Part shown: positions 1 to 9,401 of the stretch, in pieces
Layout: each line of letters opens with the position of its first letter
Numbering within the stretch: position 1 is the first letter of the stretch
Assembly: GCA_000940995.1 (NCBI GenBank)
Contig: CP005974.1
Location: 3,472,001 to 3,536,000 of the forward strand
Source of the DNA: Photobacterium gaetbulicola Gung47
GTDB taxonomy: Bacteria; Pseudomonadota; Gammaproteobacteria; Enterobacterales; Vibrionaceae
DNA length: 64,000 nt
Reading direction: 5' to 3'
The notes under the pieces: model-generated
Told to the model about the DNA's origin: nothing
Database searches by the model: none
What the model saw: the letters and a program-made list of their open reading frames with translations, nothing else
Translations under genes and position numbers: made by a program

Positions 1-1
1 G

Positions 2-361
2 ATTGGTGTTGAGGGTGAATACCGTCATTTTGGCGAAGATAGCGGTAGCTACATCGAGGGCTTTGGTTGGAAAGACAAAGCGTATTCTTATGGTTTTAAC
101 GTAAAGCCTAGGTACTTCTTCAACGATAAATTTTATGCTGGCGTAGCGCTTGGCCTTCATAACACAACCCTCGATGCCAAAGATGACTTCTTTGGAAGTA
201 TCAAAGAAAGCAATACTAACCTGGCATACGGTATTGAAGCCGGTTACGAGATCAATAGAAATGTTGTCATTAAGGGTGGTTACAAAGCCTATCAAGCAGA
301 GTTGATAGGGGTGACGTTTGACGCCGACACCTTCTACATCGGTGCCAACTACAAGTTCTAA
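2..361 (+). CDS. Outer-membrane beta-barrel protein, C-terminal part (5' truncated by window edge)
   Basis: An open frame enters from the left edge (codons begin at base 2) and runs 119 codons to a TAA at 359-361. The translation alternates aromatic and polar residues in strands such as GIEAGYEINRNVVIKGGYKA and ends in YIGANYKF. A terminal aromatic after alternating hydrophobics is the usual signal for outer-membrane barrel assembly. It therefore looks like the last several strands of a small OmpA/OmpW-like or opacity-type porin. The following gene encodes a similar barrel, so the two may be tandem paralogues. Start, signal peptide and full length are outside the window; the exact family and ligand cannot be named. 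Confidence 0.7.
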   Translation: MGVEGEYRHFGEDSGSYIEGFGWKDKAYSYGFNVKPRYFFNDKFYAGVALGLHNTTLDAKDDFFGSIKESNTNLAYGIEAGYEINRNVVIKGGYKAYQAELIGVTFDADTFYIGANYKF

Positions 362-372
362 TTCTGGTCGGA

Positions 373-393
373 CTGGCGGTATCATACCGCCAG
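373..393 (+). terminator. Hairpin after the first barrel gene, possible weak terminator
   Basis: A perfect 10-bp inverted repeat CTGGCGGTAT / ATACCGCCAG with a 1-base centre lies 11 bases after the stop codon and is followed by CCCTATTTT. The short T tract makes it a weak intrinsic terminator or a processing hairpin between two paralogous genes. Confidence 0.5.
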
Positions 394-428
394 CCCTATT
401 TTGCCTACCAACAAAGAATGCCAACACG

Positions 429-989
429 ATGAAAACACCAATCGCATTGTTACTTGCTGCACTCCTCTCGACCAGCGCGTTTGCCAGCTCGGTTTCAGGG
501 CCATATGTAGGCCTGAAGCTGGGCTTTACCGATTACAGCAAAGCTACCCTACCCGGCCAGTATGGCTTAACCGCGGGTTATGCGTTTGACATTACCCCCA
601 GGGTAACATTGGGTATGGAGCTCAATGCAACGGAACTCGGCGATAGTATTTTCTTCAAAGGCTTTACCGCTATCGACTATAAAACCTACAGCTACAGTGC
701 GGTGTTAAAACCCAAGTATCACTTTATGGCCATGGGTAACCAGCCCGCCTATATTGCAGCGGTTCTAGGAGCCAGCCGAATAGAAGAGAGCCGTAAGTAT
801 TATGTTCTAGGCGAAGGGTATCGCAAAGATCGCGATCAGGATACGACTGGGATCTATGGCTTTGAGGTTGGGCGAGAGGTTACGCTAAACCTTGATATTG
901 TGGGCTATTTTAATTACCAAAAAGCAGACCTGTTTGGTGAGGACAATTACTATCGCAGCTACGGGTTTGGTATTAACTACCGCTTCTAG
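429..989 (+). CDS. Outer-membrane beta-barrel protein (186 aa precursor)
   Basis: The open frame extends upstream to 318, but the ATG at 429 is preferred because it gives a clean signal peptide: a Lys followed by a hydrophobic run and an AFA-S type cleavage site near residue 19 (MKTPIALLLAALLSTSAFA). The mature part has amphipathic strands, frequent Tyr and Gly, and ends in YGFGINYRF with a C-terminal Phe, as expected for an outer-membrane barrel of about eight strands. It lies 67 bases behind a similar barrel gene and may share its transcript, with a hairpin between them. No strong Shine-Dalgarno is visible. Function is unknown; pore, adhesin or structural roles are all possible. Confidence 0.75.
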   Translation: MKTPIALLLAALLSTSAFASSVSGPYVGLKLGFTDYSKATLPGQYGLTAGYAFDITPRVTLGMELNATELGDSIFFKGFTAIDYKTYSYSAVLKPKYHFMAMGNQPAYIAAVLGASRIEESRKYYVLGEGYRKDRDQDTTGIYGFEVGREVTLNLDIVGYFNYQKADLFGEDNYYRSYGFGINYRF

Positions 990-1002
990 CGCTATTTCGC
1001 TC

Positions 1003-1044
1003 GTGCTCGCCCCGGCCTTTCTCACCTCGGATAAAGGCGAGCAC
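1003..1044. terminator. Inverted repeat between convergent genes
   Basis: GTGCTCGCC at 1003-1011 is repeated as GGCGAGCAC at 1036-1044, with a 24-base loop. It sits between the convergent barrel gene and phoU. No strong T tract follows on either strand, so its role as terminator is inferred from position only. Confidence 0.35.
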
Positions 1045-1051
1045 TACACCT

Positions 1052-1762
1052 TTATTTCAAGATATTTTCCAGCTCTTCCTGACTGGTATGGCGAATATCC
1101 TTCCCCTTCACGAAATAGATGATGTATTCGCAGATATTCTGACAGCGGTCCCCCACCCGTTCGATAGAGCGTGCCGACCACATCACCTGAAGCACATTCG
1201 GGATCGAGCGCGGATCTTCCATCATATAGGTCATCAGCTGACGGATGATCGCTTCGTATTCACGGTCAATCCGATCATCTTCCTGATAGACCTCAATGGC
1301 CGCCTTGACATCCATCCGGGCAAACGCGTCCAGCACCTCATGCAGCATCCTCACTGCACTCTGGCCAAGCGCTTCGAGTGATACCAGCAAGTTGTACTGC
1401 TTGTTGGTGAAGTTTTCCAACGCCACCTTGGCAATACTTTCTGCCACATCACCAATACGCTCAAGGTCGGTAATCGTCTTGATGATCGCAATCACCAGAC
1501 GCAAGTCACTGGCCGTCGGCTGGCGTTTGGCAATAATGCGGGTACAGGCTTCGTCAATGGCCACTTCCATCGCATTGACTTTGTGGTCATCTTTGATCAC
1601 ACGGCGTGCCAGTTCGATATCCTGCTTGTGCATGGCCTTAAGGGCATCGGCTAGCTGCTGCTCGACCAAACCGCCCATCGCCAGCACATGGGTACGAATA
1701 CTTTCCAGCTCGGCATTAAACTGGCCGGAGATATGACGGCCAAGGCTCAAATTATCTAACAT
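1052..1762 (-). CDS. phoU: Phosphate-specific transport system accessory protein PhoU
   Basis: The 236-residue product is a typical PhoU: two repeated three-helix bundles with the characteristic metal-binding acidic pattern (for example the E-x-x-x-D stretch in AMEVAIDEACTRII and RVGDRCQNICEYI). PhoU binds the Pst transporter and the PhoR kinase and keeps the Pho regulon off when phosphate is plentiful. The frame is open to 1837, but the ATG at 1762 (MLDNLSLGRHISGQF) matches the family N-terminus and is preceded by AAGGAGAG, so it is chosen. It starts 10 bases after pstB and is the last gene of pstC-pstA-pstB-phoU. Confidence 0.97.
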   Translation of the reverse strand: MLDNLSLGRHISGQFNAELESIRTHVLAMGGLVEQQLADALKAMHKQDIELARRVIKDDHKVNAMEVAIDEACTRIIAKRQPTASDLRLVIAIIKTITDLERIGDVAESIAKVALENFTNKQYNLLVSLEALGQSAVRMLHEVLDAFARMDVKAAIEVYQEDDRIDREYEAIIRQLMTYMMEDPRSIPNVLQVMWSARSIERVGDRCQNICEYIIYFVKGKDIRHTSQEELENILK

Positions 1763-1772
1763 TACTCTCTCC

Positions 1773-2591
1773 TTAACCGTATCGACCCGTAATGTAATCT
1801 TCGGTACGTTTCTCTTTCGGGGTGGTGAAAATATCATTGGTGCTGGTGTACTCCACCAGCTCTCCCATATGCATGAAAGCAGTGTTATCGGACACGCGTG
1901 CCGCCTGCTGCATGTTGTGGGTCACAATAATCACCGTGTATTTGGTTTTCAGATCGTTGATCAGCTCTTCAATGGTCAGGGTAGAAATCGGATCCAGGGC
2001 CGAGGTCGGTTCATCGAGCAGCAACACCTCAGGCTCAATCGCAATGGCCCGGGCGATCACCAGACGCTGCTGCTGGCCGCCGGATAAGCCAAAGGCATTT
2101 TCATGCAGGCGATCTTTAACCTCATCCCACAGGGCTGCACCGCGCAGCGAACTTTCCACCGCATCATCAAGCACCCGGCGATCTTTGATCCCCTGAAGCC
2201 TCAGGCCATAGACCACATTCTCGTAGATAGACTTGGGGAACGGGTTCGGACGCTGGAACACCATCCCCACCCGGCGACGCAACGACGCCACATCGACTTT
2301 GCTGTCGTAGATATTCTGGCCGTGCAGCATCACTTTACCGTCAACCTTGCAGCCTTCAACCAGCTCATTCATCCGGTTGATACAGCGCAGCAACGTCGAT
2401 TTGCCGCATCCCGACGGGCCGATAAATGCCGTCACCTGCCCTTTGGCAATGCGCATATTGATGTCGTACAGCGCCTGGTGGCTACCATAATGGAGATCCA
2501 GCCCCTCGATAGACAGCGCCGTTTTCTCTTCCGGCAACGCTGACAGATCAACAGGCTCAAACAGGCCAATTGGGGAATTAATCGAAAACAT
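1773..2591 (-). CDS. pstB: Phosphate ABC transporter ATP-binding protein PstB
   Basis: The 272-residue protein is the cytoplasmic ATPase that powers high-affinity phosphate uptake through PstC/PstA. It has Walker A GPSGCGKST (around residues 58-66), a Q-loop at MVFQRPNPFPKSIYENV, the ABC signature LSGGQQQR, Walker B VLLLDEPTSALD and the H-loop VTHNMQQAARVSD. Length is slightly above the usual 257-260 because of a short N-terminal extension. The ATG at 2591 follows AGGAAAAAGT. It lies 18 bases after pstA and 10 before phoU, consistent with one operon under PhoB control. Confidence 0.97.
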   Translation of the reverse strand: MFSINSPIGLFEPVDLSALPEEKTALSIEGLDLHYGSHQALYDINMRIAKGQVTAFIGPSGCGKSTLLRCINRMNELVEGCKVDGKVMLHGQNIYDSKVDVASLRRRVGMVFQRPNPFPKSIYENVVYGLRLQGIKDRRVLDDAVESSLRGAALWDEVKDRLHENAFGLSGGQQQRLVIARAIAIEPEVLLLDEPTSALDPISTLTIEELINDLKTKYTVIIVTHNMQQAARVSDNTAFMHMGELVEYTSTNDIFTTPKEKRTEDYITGRYG

Positions 2592-2609
2592 ACTTTTTCC
2601 TGAATCTCA

Positions 2610-4223
2610 CTATTGCTCCAAGGAGCGGAATTTTTCACGCAAGTGGTTACGGATCCCGATGGCTGTCAGGTTCAAACCGACGATCACGGTGACCAGCAAA
2701 AATGATGTGGCGTAAACCAACGGCCGTGCCGCTTCCACATTCGGGCTTTGAAAACCAACATCATATATATGATAACCGAGATGCATGAATTTTCGATCCA
2801 AATGCAGGTAGGGAAATTGCCCGTCAATCGGCAGCGACGGTGCCATTTTCACCACCCCCACCAGCATCAGCGGCGCCACCTCGCCCGCCGCCCTTGCCAC
2901 TGCCAGTATCAGCCCGGTCATAATCGCCGGGCTGGCCATCGGCAATACAGTGCGCCATAAGGTCTCAGCCTGGGTAGCCCCCAGGGCCAACGAGCCATGA
3001 CGGATCGAGTTAGGGATCCTGGCCAGGCCTTCTTCAGTCGAAACAATCACCACCGGCAGGGTCAAAATAGCCAAGGTCAACGCCGACCATAAAATTCCTG
3101 GCGTACCGAAGGTCGGTGCCGGTAACTGCTCGGCAAAGAACAGATCATCGATTTGTGCCCCGACGATATAGACAAAAAAGCCCAGCCCGAAGACGCCATA
3201 CACAATCGACGGCACACCGGCAAGATTGATAACCGCAACCCGGAGCAGTTTGGTAAACACACTCTTGCCGGCATATTCATGGAGGTAAACCGCCGCCAGC
3301 ACCCCAAGAGGGGTGACAATCACACTCATCAGCAGCACCATGAAGACGGTACCGAAAATAGCGGGAAAGACACCACCTTCGGTGTTTGCTTCACGGGGAT
3401 CGTCACTGACAAAATGCCCAAGTTGACGCAACCAGTGACCGAACTTCCCGGCGGCAGTAAAATCGTTGGGGTACCAGATATCCAGGATCTGCTCGATAGG
3501 CAGGGTGATTTCCTGTCCGGTCATCTCCTTCACGATCAAGCTATCGCGCCCAAGCTGCTGGTGGAGCAATAACAACTGTTGTTCAATTTGGGCAAAGCGT
3601 TGCTCCAGTCGTTGACGCTCTTCCATCAGCTCTAGGGAATCACCGCTGTTACGGAGCTGAGCATTGAGCTGCTCAAACTGGTGGTTCAGTGCAACCAGAT
3701 CTTTTTTCTCAATCTGACGAATTAAGTCACGGACACTATCGGCTTGATCCAGGCTGTGCTCGAGCTCTTCCAGCGGGATTGCTACGCCATCATCAGTCAA
3801 CCCGACAGGAATGCCATAGAAACGGCCGTTTTTCAGTCGCTCTATCACCGCCACGCCAGCTGCTGGCACCTGGCTAACAATATGCGGTTCAAGTACGGTC
3901 ACAAAGTCACTGCCCAATACATCACGGTTACCGGTTTTGATCACATAGCGGAGCACTTTTTCACCGTCGAAGCCCGAGGTATCAATCCCCGCCTCGGTCA
4001 GTTGCTCAACAGGCACGGCCTTACGCCCGTACACTTCTCCGATCACAATGCTTTGATGTCCATTTTGCTGGACTTCAAACTGATACACAGGTGCCGGCCA
4101 GAAATACCCCAACCCTTTCCAGCCAATTAGTAGCAACAAGCCTAGCACCACGATCAGGCTCAAGCTAACCGCCCCGGCCGTCAGCCATACCCAAGGTGCG
4201 CCGGATCTTAACCACCTAGTCAT
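2610..4223 (-). CDS. pstA: Phosphate ABC transporter permease PstA (long form)
   Basis: This inner-membrane permease pairs with PstC to form the phosphate channel. An N-terminal transmembrane helix (about residues 12-36) is followed by a roughly 240-residue periplasmic region containing coiled-coil-like Glu/Gln-rich sequence (LEQADSVRDL to LLLHQQLG). The C-terminal half carries the conserved binding-protein-dependent permease core, including the EAA loop motif (GSLALGATQAETLWRTVLP) and several hydrophobic helices. At 537 residues it is much longer than the E. coli protein (about 296); the extra periplasmic domain is known from gamma-proteobacterial long-form PstA proteins. The gap to pstC is 64 bases. 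Confidence 0.92.
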   Translation of the reverse strand: MTRWLRSGAPWVWLTAGAVSLSLIVVLGLLLLIGWKGLGYFWPAPVYQFEVQQNGHQSIVIGEVYGRKAVPVEQLTEAGIDTSGFDGEKVLRYVIKTGNRDVLGSDFVTVLEPHIVSQVPAAGVAVIERLKNGRFYGIPVGLTDDGVAIPLEELEHSLDQADSVRDLIRQIEKKDLVALNHQFEQLNAQLRNSGDSLELMEERQRLEQRFAQIEQQLLLLHQQLGRDSLIVKEMTGQEITLPIEQILDIWYPNDFTAAGKFGHWLRQLGHFVSDDPREANTEGGVFPAIFGTVFMVLLMSVIVTPLGVLAAVYLHEYAGKSVFTKLLRVAVINLAGVPSIVYGVFGLGFFVYIVGAQIDDLFFAEQLPAPTFGTPGILWSALTLAILTLPVVIVSTEEGLARIPNSIRHGSLALGATQAETLWRTVLPMASPAIMTGLILAVARAAGEVAPLMLVGVVKMAPSLPIDGQFPYLHLDRKFMHLGYHIYDVGFQSPNVEAARPLVYATSFLLVTVIVGLNLTAIGIRNHLREKFRSLEQ

Positions 4224-4287
4224 TAAATGTATTGTTCACTGTTATGAATGCTTGCAGATCTTTCATCAATGTCCTGTATCCGAGGTA

Positions 4288-6513
4288 TTAGAGTGAGCTG
4301 TATTTCTCACGCAGGCGCTGGCGTACTAACTCAGCGACAGTATTAAACAAAAACGTAAACACAAACAGCACAAAAGCGGCAAGGAACATCACCCGGTAAT
4401 GGGAGCTTCCCACTTCGCTTTCCGGCATCTCTATCGCAATCGTCGCCGATAGCGTCCGCATCCCTTCAAGGATATTCCAATCCATCACCGGGGTATTCCC
4501 GGTGGCCATCAGTACAATCATGGTTTCGCCGACGGCCCGGCCGAGCCCCATCATAATGGCCGAGAAAATCCCCGGGCTTGCGGTCAACAACACCACCCTT
4601 GTCAGGGTTTGCCAATGGGTTGCCCCCAAAGCCAGTGACCCGCTGGTCAAGTGGCCCGGAACCGAAAAAATCGCATCTTCGGCAATAGAAAAGATTGTGG
4701 GGACGACTGCAATCCCCATGGCGATACCGACCACCAAGGCATTGCGCTGGTCATAACCAATCCCCCACTCATCGCTCAGGTATGCCCTGACATCGCCGGC
4801 AAACCAGATTTGCTCCAGCCAAGGGCTCAGGTCAAAACACACATAAGCGATCAACACGATAACTGGCATCAGCAACAGGACGTGGAATCCACTCGGGATC
4901 CGGCTGCGCCAGCCTAACGGTAACAATGCCCAGCCGATCCCAGCCAGCAGCATACCTAGCGGGAACATCACGACCAACGCTAACATGCCGACCAAATATG
5001 ATTCTACAATCGGAGCCAGCCAGATCCCGGCCAGAAACCCTAGGATAACAGTTGGCAGCGCTTCCATGAGTTCCACGGTAGGCTTTACGATCCCACGCAT
5101 CCGCGAAGACATGAAATAAGCGGTATATATGGCACCGGCCAACGCCAACGGAACAGCAAAAACCAAGCCATAAATAGCCGCTTTCAGGGTGCCGAAGACC
5201 AATGGGACTAAGCTCAGCTTAGGTTCAAACTCATCACTGGCCGATGTCGACTGCCACACAAAATCAGGCTCTGGGTAGCCCTCGTACCAAATTTTCTGCC
5301 ACAGTGAAGCAACCCCTATCTCTGGATGGGGGTTCTCCACCGTAAAAACGTGCCAATCATTGCCATGCAACGCAACCAAGCGATCTGCCCGCGGCGAGAT
5401 AGCGAGCTGCTGGGGTAACCCCTCGGTAAAGAACCTATCGCGATAAATAGCCCCTTTTATCGTGGTGTAAAATGCCGATAATTGCCCGTCCTGCTGCAAG
5501 GCAAAAAAGCCCTTTCGGGTGTGCTCAGGGATCAGCATAGCAACAGGGCTGTCTCCGACCGCAAAGTCACGAGCCCGAACCATTGTCCGCTTGCCGTCTT
5601 TGCGTATCTCAAACCACTGGGATAACGATTGGTCACTGTGGCTGATCAGCAACGAGTTTGCCCCGGATAACAAGGCCAGTTGCTGAGCCTGACTGCCACC
5701 CGGCTCAATCGCCACCACTTCCCGTACCCAGCCTGACGCGGAACCAAACGCCACTACATACAGATAGCCATCGGATAGCACATACGCGGTGCGGGCATCG
5801 GGCGTCACCACAATATCCTCAACCGTCCCGGGTAGTCCGCTAATGGCAAAGAATGAGGATTGCCAGTCAGAACCATTGCCGCCCAGCACATTGCTGGTCT
5901 CAGAAAATAATGCCGCCCTGGCCCTGCCATCAGCGGTGATCCCTAAAATGATCGCTTGCTTATCGCGCACCGAAGCGGCCAAGCGAACAATAGGCTGGCC
6001 TTTAGGGTCGAGTTCAATAAGCTTGCTACCCAGCGGATAATCCAGCGCAAGGGCATGATCACCCGACACGCCGCTCAAAACGGGCTTGGCAATCAACACA
6101 TCGCCGCTCTCACTGCCCAGAGCATAGAGTCTGTCTGCGGGCAGCGTGCGACCAATACTCGTGACATTACCATCAAGCAGAGCGACAGTCCCTAAGACAT
6201 CGCTTCCCGAAGAGGGAGCTAAGCTTATCAGGCTCAGCGAACCATCCGCGGAAAGCCGGAAAAGATAATCGTTATTGTCACTGATGCGAACATCCGCAGT
6301 CCTGTCAGTAAAGGCGGTCAAAAATTGCTGCTGGGGTGTCACCTTGACCGATGAGAAGATCGGCAGGATCACATACAGAAGATAGAAAAAAATCAGAATG
6401 AGGGTAATGAGAACAAAAATTCCACCGGCAGTCACACCATATCGGGCCAATTTATCTTTTACCTTACGGCCAGGACTCTCTCCCATCAATATCGCGCCGG
6501 CCTTTGCCATCAT
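4288..6513 (-). CDS. pstC: Phosphate ABC transporter permease PstC (long form)
   Basis: The 741-residue membrane protein is the PstA partner. After an N-terminal helix (about residues 28-55) comes a long periplasmic part of about 370 residues with repeated beta-type segments resembling a WD40/propeller-like fold (for example DRLYALGSESGDVLIAK, LVVTPDARTAYVLSDGYLYVV). The last 300 residues form the permease core with the EAA motif GSLALGATHWQTLTRVVL. E. coli PstC is about 319 residues, so most of the extra length is this periplasmic domain. The start has two adjacent ATGs (6513 and 6510) after GAGGTA. A Pho-box-like site lies about 45 bases upstream, so this is the first gene of pstC-pstA-pstB-phoU. 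Confidence 0.92.
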   Translation of the reverse strand: MMAKAGAILMGESPGRKVKDKLARYGVTAGGIFVLITLILIFFYLLYVILPIFSSVKVTPQQQFLTAFTDRTADVRISDNNDYLFRLSADGSLSLISLAPSSGSDVLGTVALLDGNVTSIGRTLPADRLYALGSESGDVLIAKPVLSGVSGDHALALDYPLGSKLIELDPKGQPIVRLAASVRDKQAIILGITADGRARAALFSETSNVLGGNGSDWQSSFFAISGLPGTVEDIVVTPDARTAYVLSDGYLYVVAFGSASGWVREVVAIEPGGSQAQQLALLSGANSLLISHSDQSLSQWFEIRKDGKRTMVRARDFAVGDSPVAMLIPEHTRKGFFALQQDGQLSAFYTTIKGAIYRDRFFTEGLPQQLAISPRADRLVALHGNDWHVFTVENPHPEIGVASLWQKIWYEGYPEPDFVWQSTSASDEFEPKLSLVPLVFGTLKAAIYGLVFAVPLALAGAIYTAYFMSSRMRGIVKPTVELMEALPTVILGFLAGIWLAPIVESYLVGMLALVVMFPLGMLLAGIGWALLPLGWRSRIPSGFHVLLLMPVIVLIAYVCFDLSPWLEQIWFAGDVRAYLSDEWGIGYDQRNALVVGIAMGIAVVPTIFSIAEDAIFSVPGHLTSGSLALGATHWQTLTRVVLLTASPGIFSAIMMGLGRAVGETMIVLMATGNTPVMDWNILEGMRTLSATIAIEMPESEVGSSHYRVMFLAAFVLFVFTFLFNTVAELVRQRLREKYSSL

Positions 6514-6555
6514 TACCTCAATAAATTTACACGTTTACTAATAATATTTCCCTAA

Positions 6556-6573
6556 TATGACAATTATATGACA
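6556..6573 (-). promoter_or_regulatory. Pho box (PhoB operator) upstream of pstC
   Basis: Read on the minus strand, TGTCATATAATTGTCATA has two TGTCAT direct repeats spaced 11 bases apart, the arrangement bound by PhoB dimers. It lies 43 bases upstream of the pstC start. PhoB itself is encoded in this window, so regulation of the pst operon by phosphate starvation is expected. Confidence 0.85.
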
Positions 6574-6772
6574 AGGTATCCCCACAGTCATGCCGAGCTT
6601 AAGGGCATCAATGACATAAAAGTGAAATGAAATATCATTATTATTTTGTTATGTGATTTCGTAAAAAATTCAATACCTTGATCAGACTATAAGCCTAGAC
6701 AGTCCGTGTTGATGCTCACATAATAACCTATACAGAACAGGCAATGACGCCTCTCGGTATAAGGACATCGTT

Positions 6773-7276
6773 ATGAAGCATCTGATCATCACTGTCATCG
6801 GCCAAGATCGCCCCGGCCTAGTAGAAACCCTGTCTGACACGGTTTACCACAACCATGGCAACTGGCTATCGAGCAGCCTCAGCAAATTGGCCGGTCAATT
6901 TACCGGTATCCTGCAGGTAGAAGTCGCCGACCAATATGTCAGCGTCCTTAGCAAGGCACTCAAGCAACTTGACGCCCTTCAAGTCCAGATTGTCGAAGAA
7001 GAAACCCAAGCCCTGCCAACATCGGCTATACACCACCTTCTGGTCACAGGGAACGACCGCTCAGGTATTGTCAAAGACGTCACCACCAAGCTCAACCAGC
7101 TTGGGATAAATATTCACAAACTCAAAACTCACACCGACAGCGCCCCCAACTGGGGCTACCCGATATTCTCAGCCCGTTTCCAGTTGGAGCTGCCAGGTGA
7201 TTTGAGTATCGAGTATGTCCAAGAAGAGCTGGAAACGATCGCCGACGATCTGACCATCGACATTGACGATAACTGA
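6773..7276 (+). CDS. gcvR: ACT-domain regulator, GcvR family
   Basis: The 167-residue protein has two ACT-like repeats: one starting at LIITVIGQDRPGLVETLSDTV (residues 3-24) and one at HLLVTGNDRSGIVKDVTTKL (about residues 89-108). This layout matches GcvR, which in E. coli binds GcvA and holds down the glycine-cleavage operon. The start follows AAGGA with good spacing. It is the first gene of a plus-strand group with ppk and ppx, 34 bases before ppk, and is divergent from pstC. A link with polyphosphate metabolism is suggested only by position; it could be a GcvR-like protein with another partner. Confidence 0.8.
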   Translation: MKHLIITVIGQDRPGLVETLSDTVYHNHGNWLSSSLSKLAGQFTGILQVEVADQYVSVLSKALKQLDALQVQIVEEETQALPTSAIHHLLVTGNDRSGIVKDVTTKLNQLGINIHKLKTHTDSAPNWGYPIFSARFQLELPGDLSIEYVQEELETIADDLTIDIDDN

Positions 7277-7310
7277 TCCCTCTCAGCACCGTTAGCAAAA
7301 TAGGATGACA

Positions 7311-9401
7311 ATGAGCGCAGAACCTCTCTATCTCGACAAAGAACTCAGCTGGCTATCTTTTAACGAGCGTGTACTGCAGGAAGCGGCCGACAAATCGGTG
7401 CCACTGATTGAACGGGTTCGCTTCCTCGGTATTTATTCGAACAATACCGATGAGTTCTATAAAGTGCGCTTTGCCGACGTCAAACGCCGTATCCTGATCA
7501 ACGAGGAGCAGGGCGGCGATGATAAGGCCAAGGATCTATTGAGCAAGATCCAAAGCAGGGTGCTCAAGCTCAACCAGGATTTCGATACCCTGTACAACGA
7601 AATCCTACTGGAAATGGCCAGGCGCCATATCTTCCTGGTCAACGAACAGCAACTTGATGACCACCAGCAAGTATGGTTGCGAAAGCATTTTCGCAGCCGT
7701 ATTCTGCCTCATGTCACCCCTATCCTGCTGACCGACGACATCGATCTGCTGCAGTTCTTGAAAGACGAGTATTCCTATCTGGCCGTGGAGATGCGCCAGG
7801 GCGACAGCAAGCGCTATGCCCTCATCGAAATCCCAACCGATCAACTCCCGCGCTTCATCCAGCTCCCGGAAGCCAAAGGCAAGCGCCACAAGACCCTGAT
7901 CTTCCTCGATAACATTATTCGCTTCTGCCTCGATGATATTTTTAGTGGCCTGTTCGAATATGACGAACTGACAGCCTATGCGATGAAGATGACCCGCGAT
8001 GCCGAGTACGATTTAAACCTGGAAGTCGAACACAGCCTGCTCGAGCAGATGTCCGAAGGCCTGGACCAACGCCTGACCGCGATGCCTGTTCGGTTTGTCT
8101 ACCAACGCGATATGCCTACCGATATGGTCGACGTACTGTGTGGGCTGCTTAAAGTGTCGAGCTACGACAGTATCATCCCCGGCGGCCGCTACCATAACTT
8201 CAAGGACTTCATCGGCTTCCCGAATGTCGGTCGTGATTATCTCGAAAACAAACCCCTGCCACCGCTCGAAAGTACCCAATTTGTCAGTGCCCGCAACGCT
8301 TTCGATGCCATCAAGCAGCAAGATATCCTGCTTTACTACCCATACCATTCTTTCGGCCATATGACCGAACTGGTTCGCCAGGCCGCGTACGATCCCAAGG
8401 TACGCAGTATCAAAATCAATATCTACCGAGTGGCCAAGAACTCACAAATCATCGAATCGATGATCGATGCGGCCAACAACGGCAAGAAAGTCACGGTCGT
8501 GGTCGAACTGCAGGCACGCTTCGACGAGGAGGCCAATATTGAGTGGGCCCGCCGCCTGACCGAATCCGGGGTACAGGTACTGTTTGGTGTGCCGGGACTA
8601 AAAATCCATTCGAAGCTGTGCCTCATCACACGCCTGGAAGACAATGAACTTGTGCGTTATACCCATATCGGGACCGGCAACTTCCACGAGAAAACAGCCC
8701 GTATCTATACCGACTTCTCATTGATGACCTGCCGGACAGAAATCACCGAAGAGGTCAGGATGGTGTTCAACTATATCCAGAACCCTTACCGCCCGGTGAA
8801 ATTCAAACACCTGATTGTCTCGCCACGCAACTCCCGCTCACGTCTCTACGACCTGATCGACCGCGAGATTGCCCATGCCAAGCAAAACTTGCCATCAGGT
8901 ATTACACTAAAGGTGAACAACCTCGTCGATAAGGGTCTGATTAACCTGCTTTACCAAGCAAGCAGTGCCGGCGTGAAGATCAAGATCATCGTTCGTGGGA
9001 TGTGCGCCTTGATCCCGGGCATCAAAGGGATCAGTGACAACATCACCGCGATCAGTATCGTCGACCGTTTTCTCGAACACCCCAGGGTCGTCGTCTTCGA
9101 GAACAACGGCGAACCAGATGTGTATATTTCTTCTGCCGATTGGATGACGCGAAATATCGACAACCGAATCGAGGTCGGTTGTCCGGTTTTTGATTCGGAG
9201 CTGAAAAAGAAGATCATCGACATACTCAATATCCAGCTTTCTGACACCGTGAAGGCACGTATTATTGATAGAGAAATGTCCAATAAGTACGTACCACGAG
9301 GCAACAAGCGCAAGATCCGATCGCAAATCGCGATTTACGACTACCTCAAACAGTCAGAAAAGCAGCTGAAGAAAAAATTAAAGAGCGATACCCACACATG
9401 A
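7311..9401 (+). CDS. ppk: Polyphosphate kinase 1
   Basis: PPK1 reversibly polymerises the gamma-phosphate of ATP into polyphosphate. The 696-residue product begins with the conserved LYLDKELSWLSFNERVLQEA and contains the active region FEMH-type segments KINIYRVAKNSQII and IGTGNFHEKTARIYTDFSL, whose His is the autophosphorylated residue in the family. Two ATGs compete (7305 and 7311); the second has TAGG at a better distance and matches the E. coli N-terminus. Its TGA overlaps the ppx start (ATGA), so the two enzymes are translationally coupled. Location amid pst/pho genes fits polyphosphate storage under Pho control. Confidence 0.97.
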   Translation: MSAEPLYLDKELSWLSFNERVLQEAADKSVPLIERVRFLGIYSNNTDEFYKVRFADVKRRILINEEQGGDDKAKDLLSKIQSRVLKLNQDFDTLYNEILLEMARRHIFLVNEQQLDDHQQVWLRKHFRSRILPHVTPILLTDDIDLLQFLKDEYSYLAVEMRQGDSKRYALIEIPTDQLPRFIQLPEAKGKRHKTLIFLDNIIRFCLDDIFSGLFEYDELTAYAMKMTRDAEYDLNLEVEHSLLEQMSEGLDQRLTAMPVRFVYQRDMPTDMVDVLCGLLKVSSYDSIIPGGRYHNFKDFIGFPNVGRDYLENKPLPPLESTQFVSARNAFDAIKQQDILLYYPYHSFGHMTELVRQAAYDPKVRSIKINIYRVAKNSQIIESMIDAANNGKKVTVVVELQARFDEEANIEWARRLTESGVQVLFGVPGLKIHSKLCLITRLEDNELVRYTHIGTGNFHEKTARIYTDFSLMTCRTEITEEVRMVFNYIQNPYRPVKFKHLIVSPRNSRSRLYDLIDREIAHAKQNLPSGITLKVNNLVDKGLINLLYQASSAGVKIKIIVRGMCALIPGIKGISDNITAISIVDRFLEHPRVVVFENNGEPDVYISSADWMTRNIDNRIEVGCPVFDSELKKKIIDILNIQLSDTVKARIIDREMSNKYVPRGNKRKIRSQIAIYDYLKQSEKQLKKKLKSDTHT

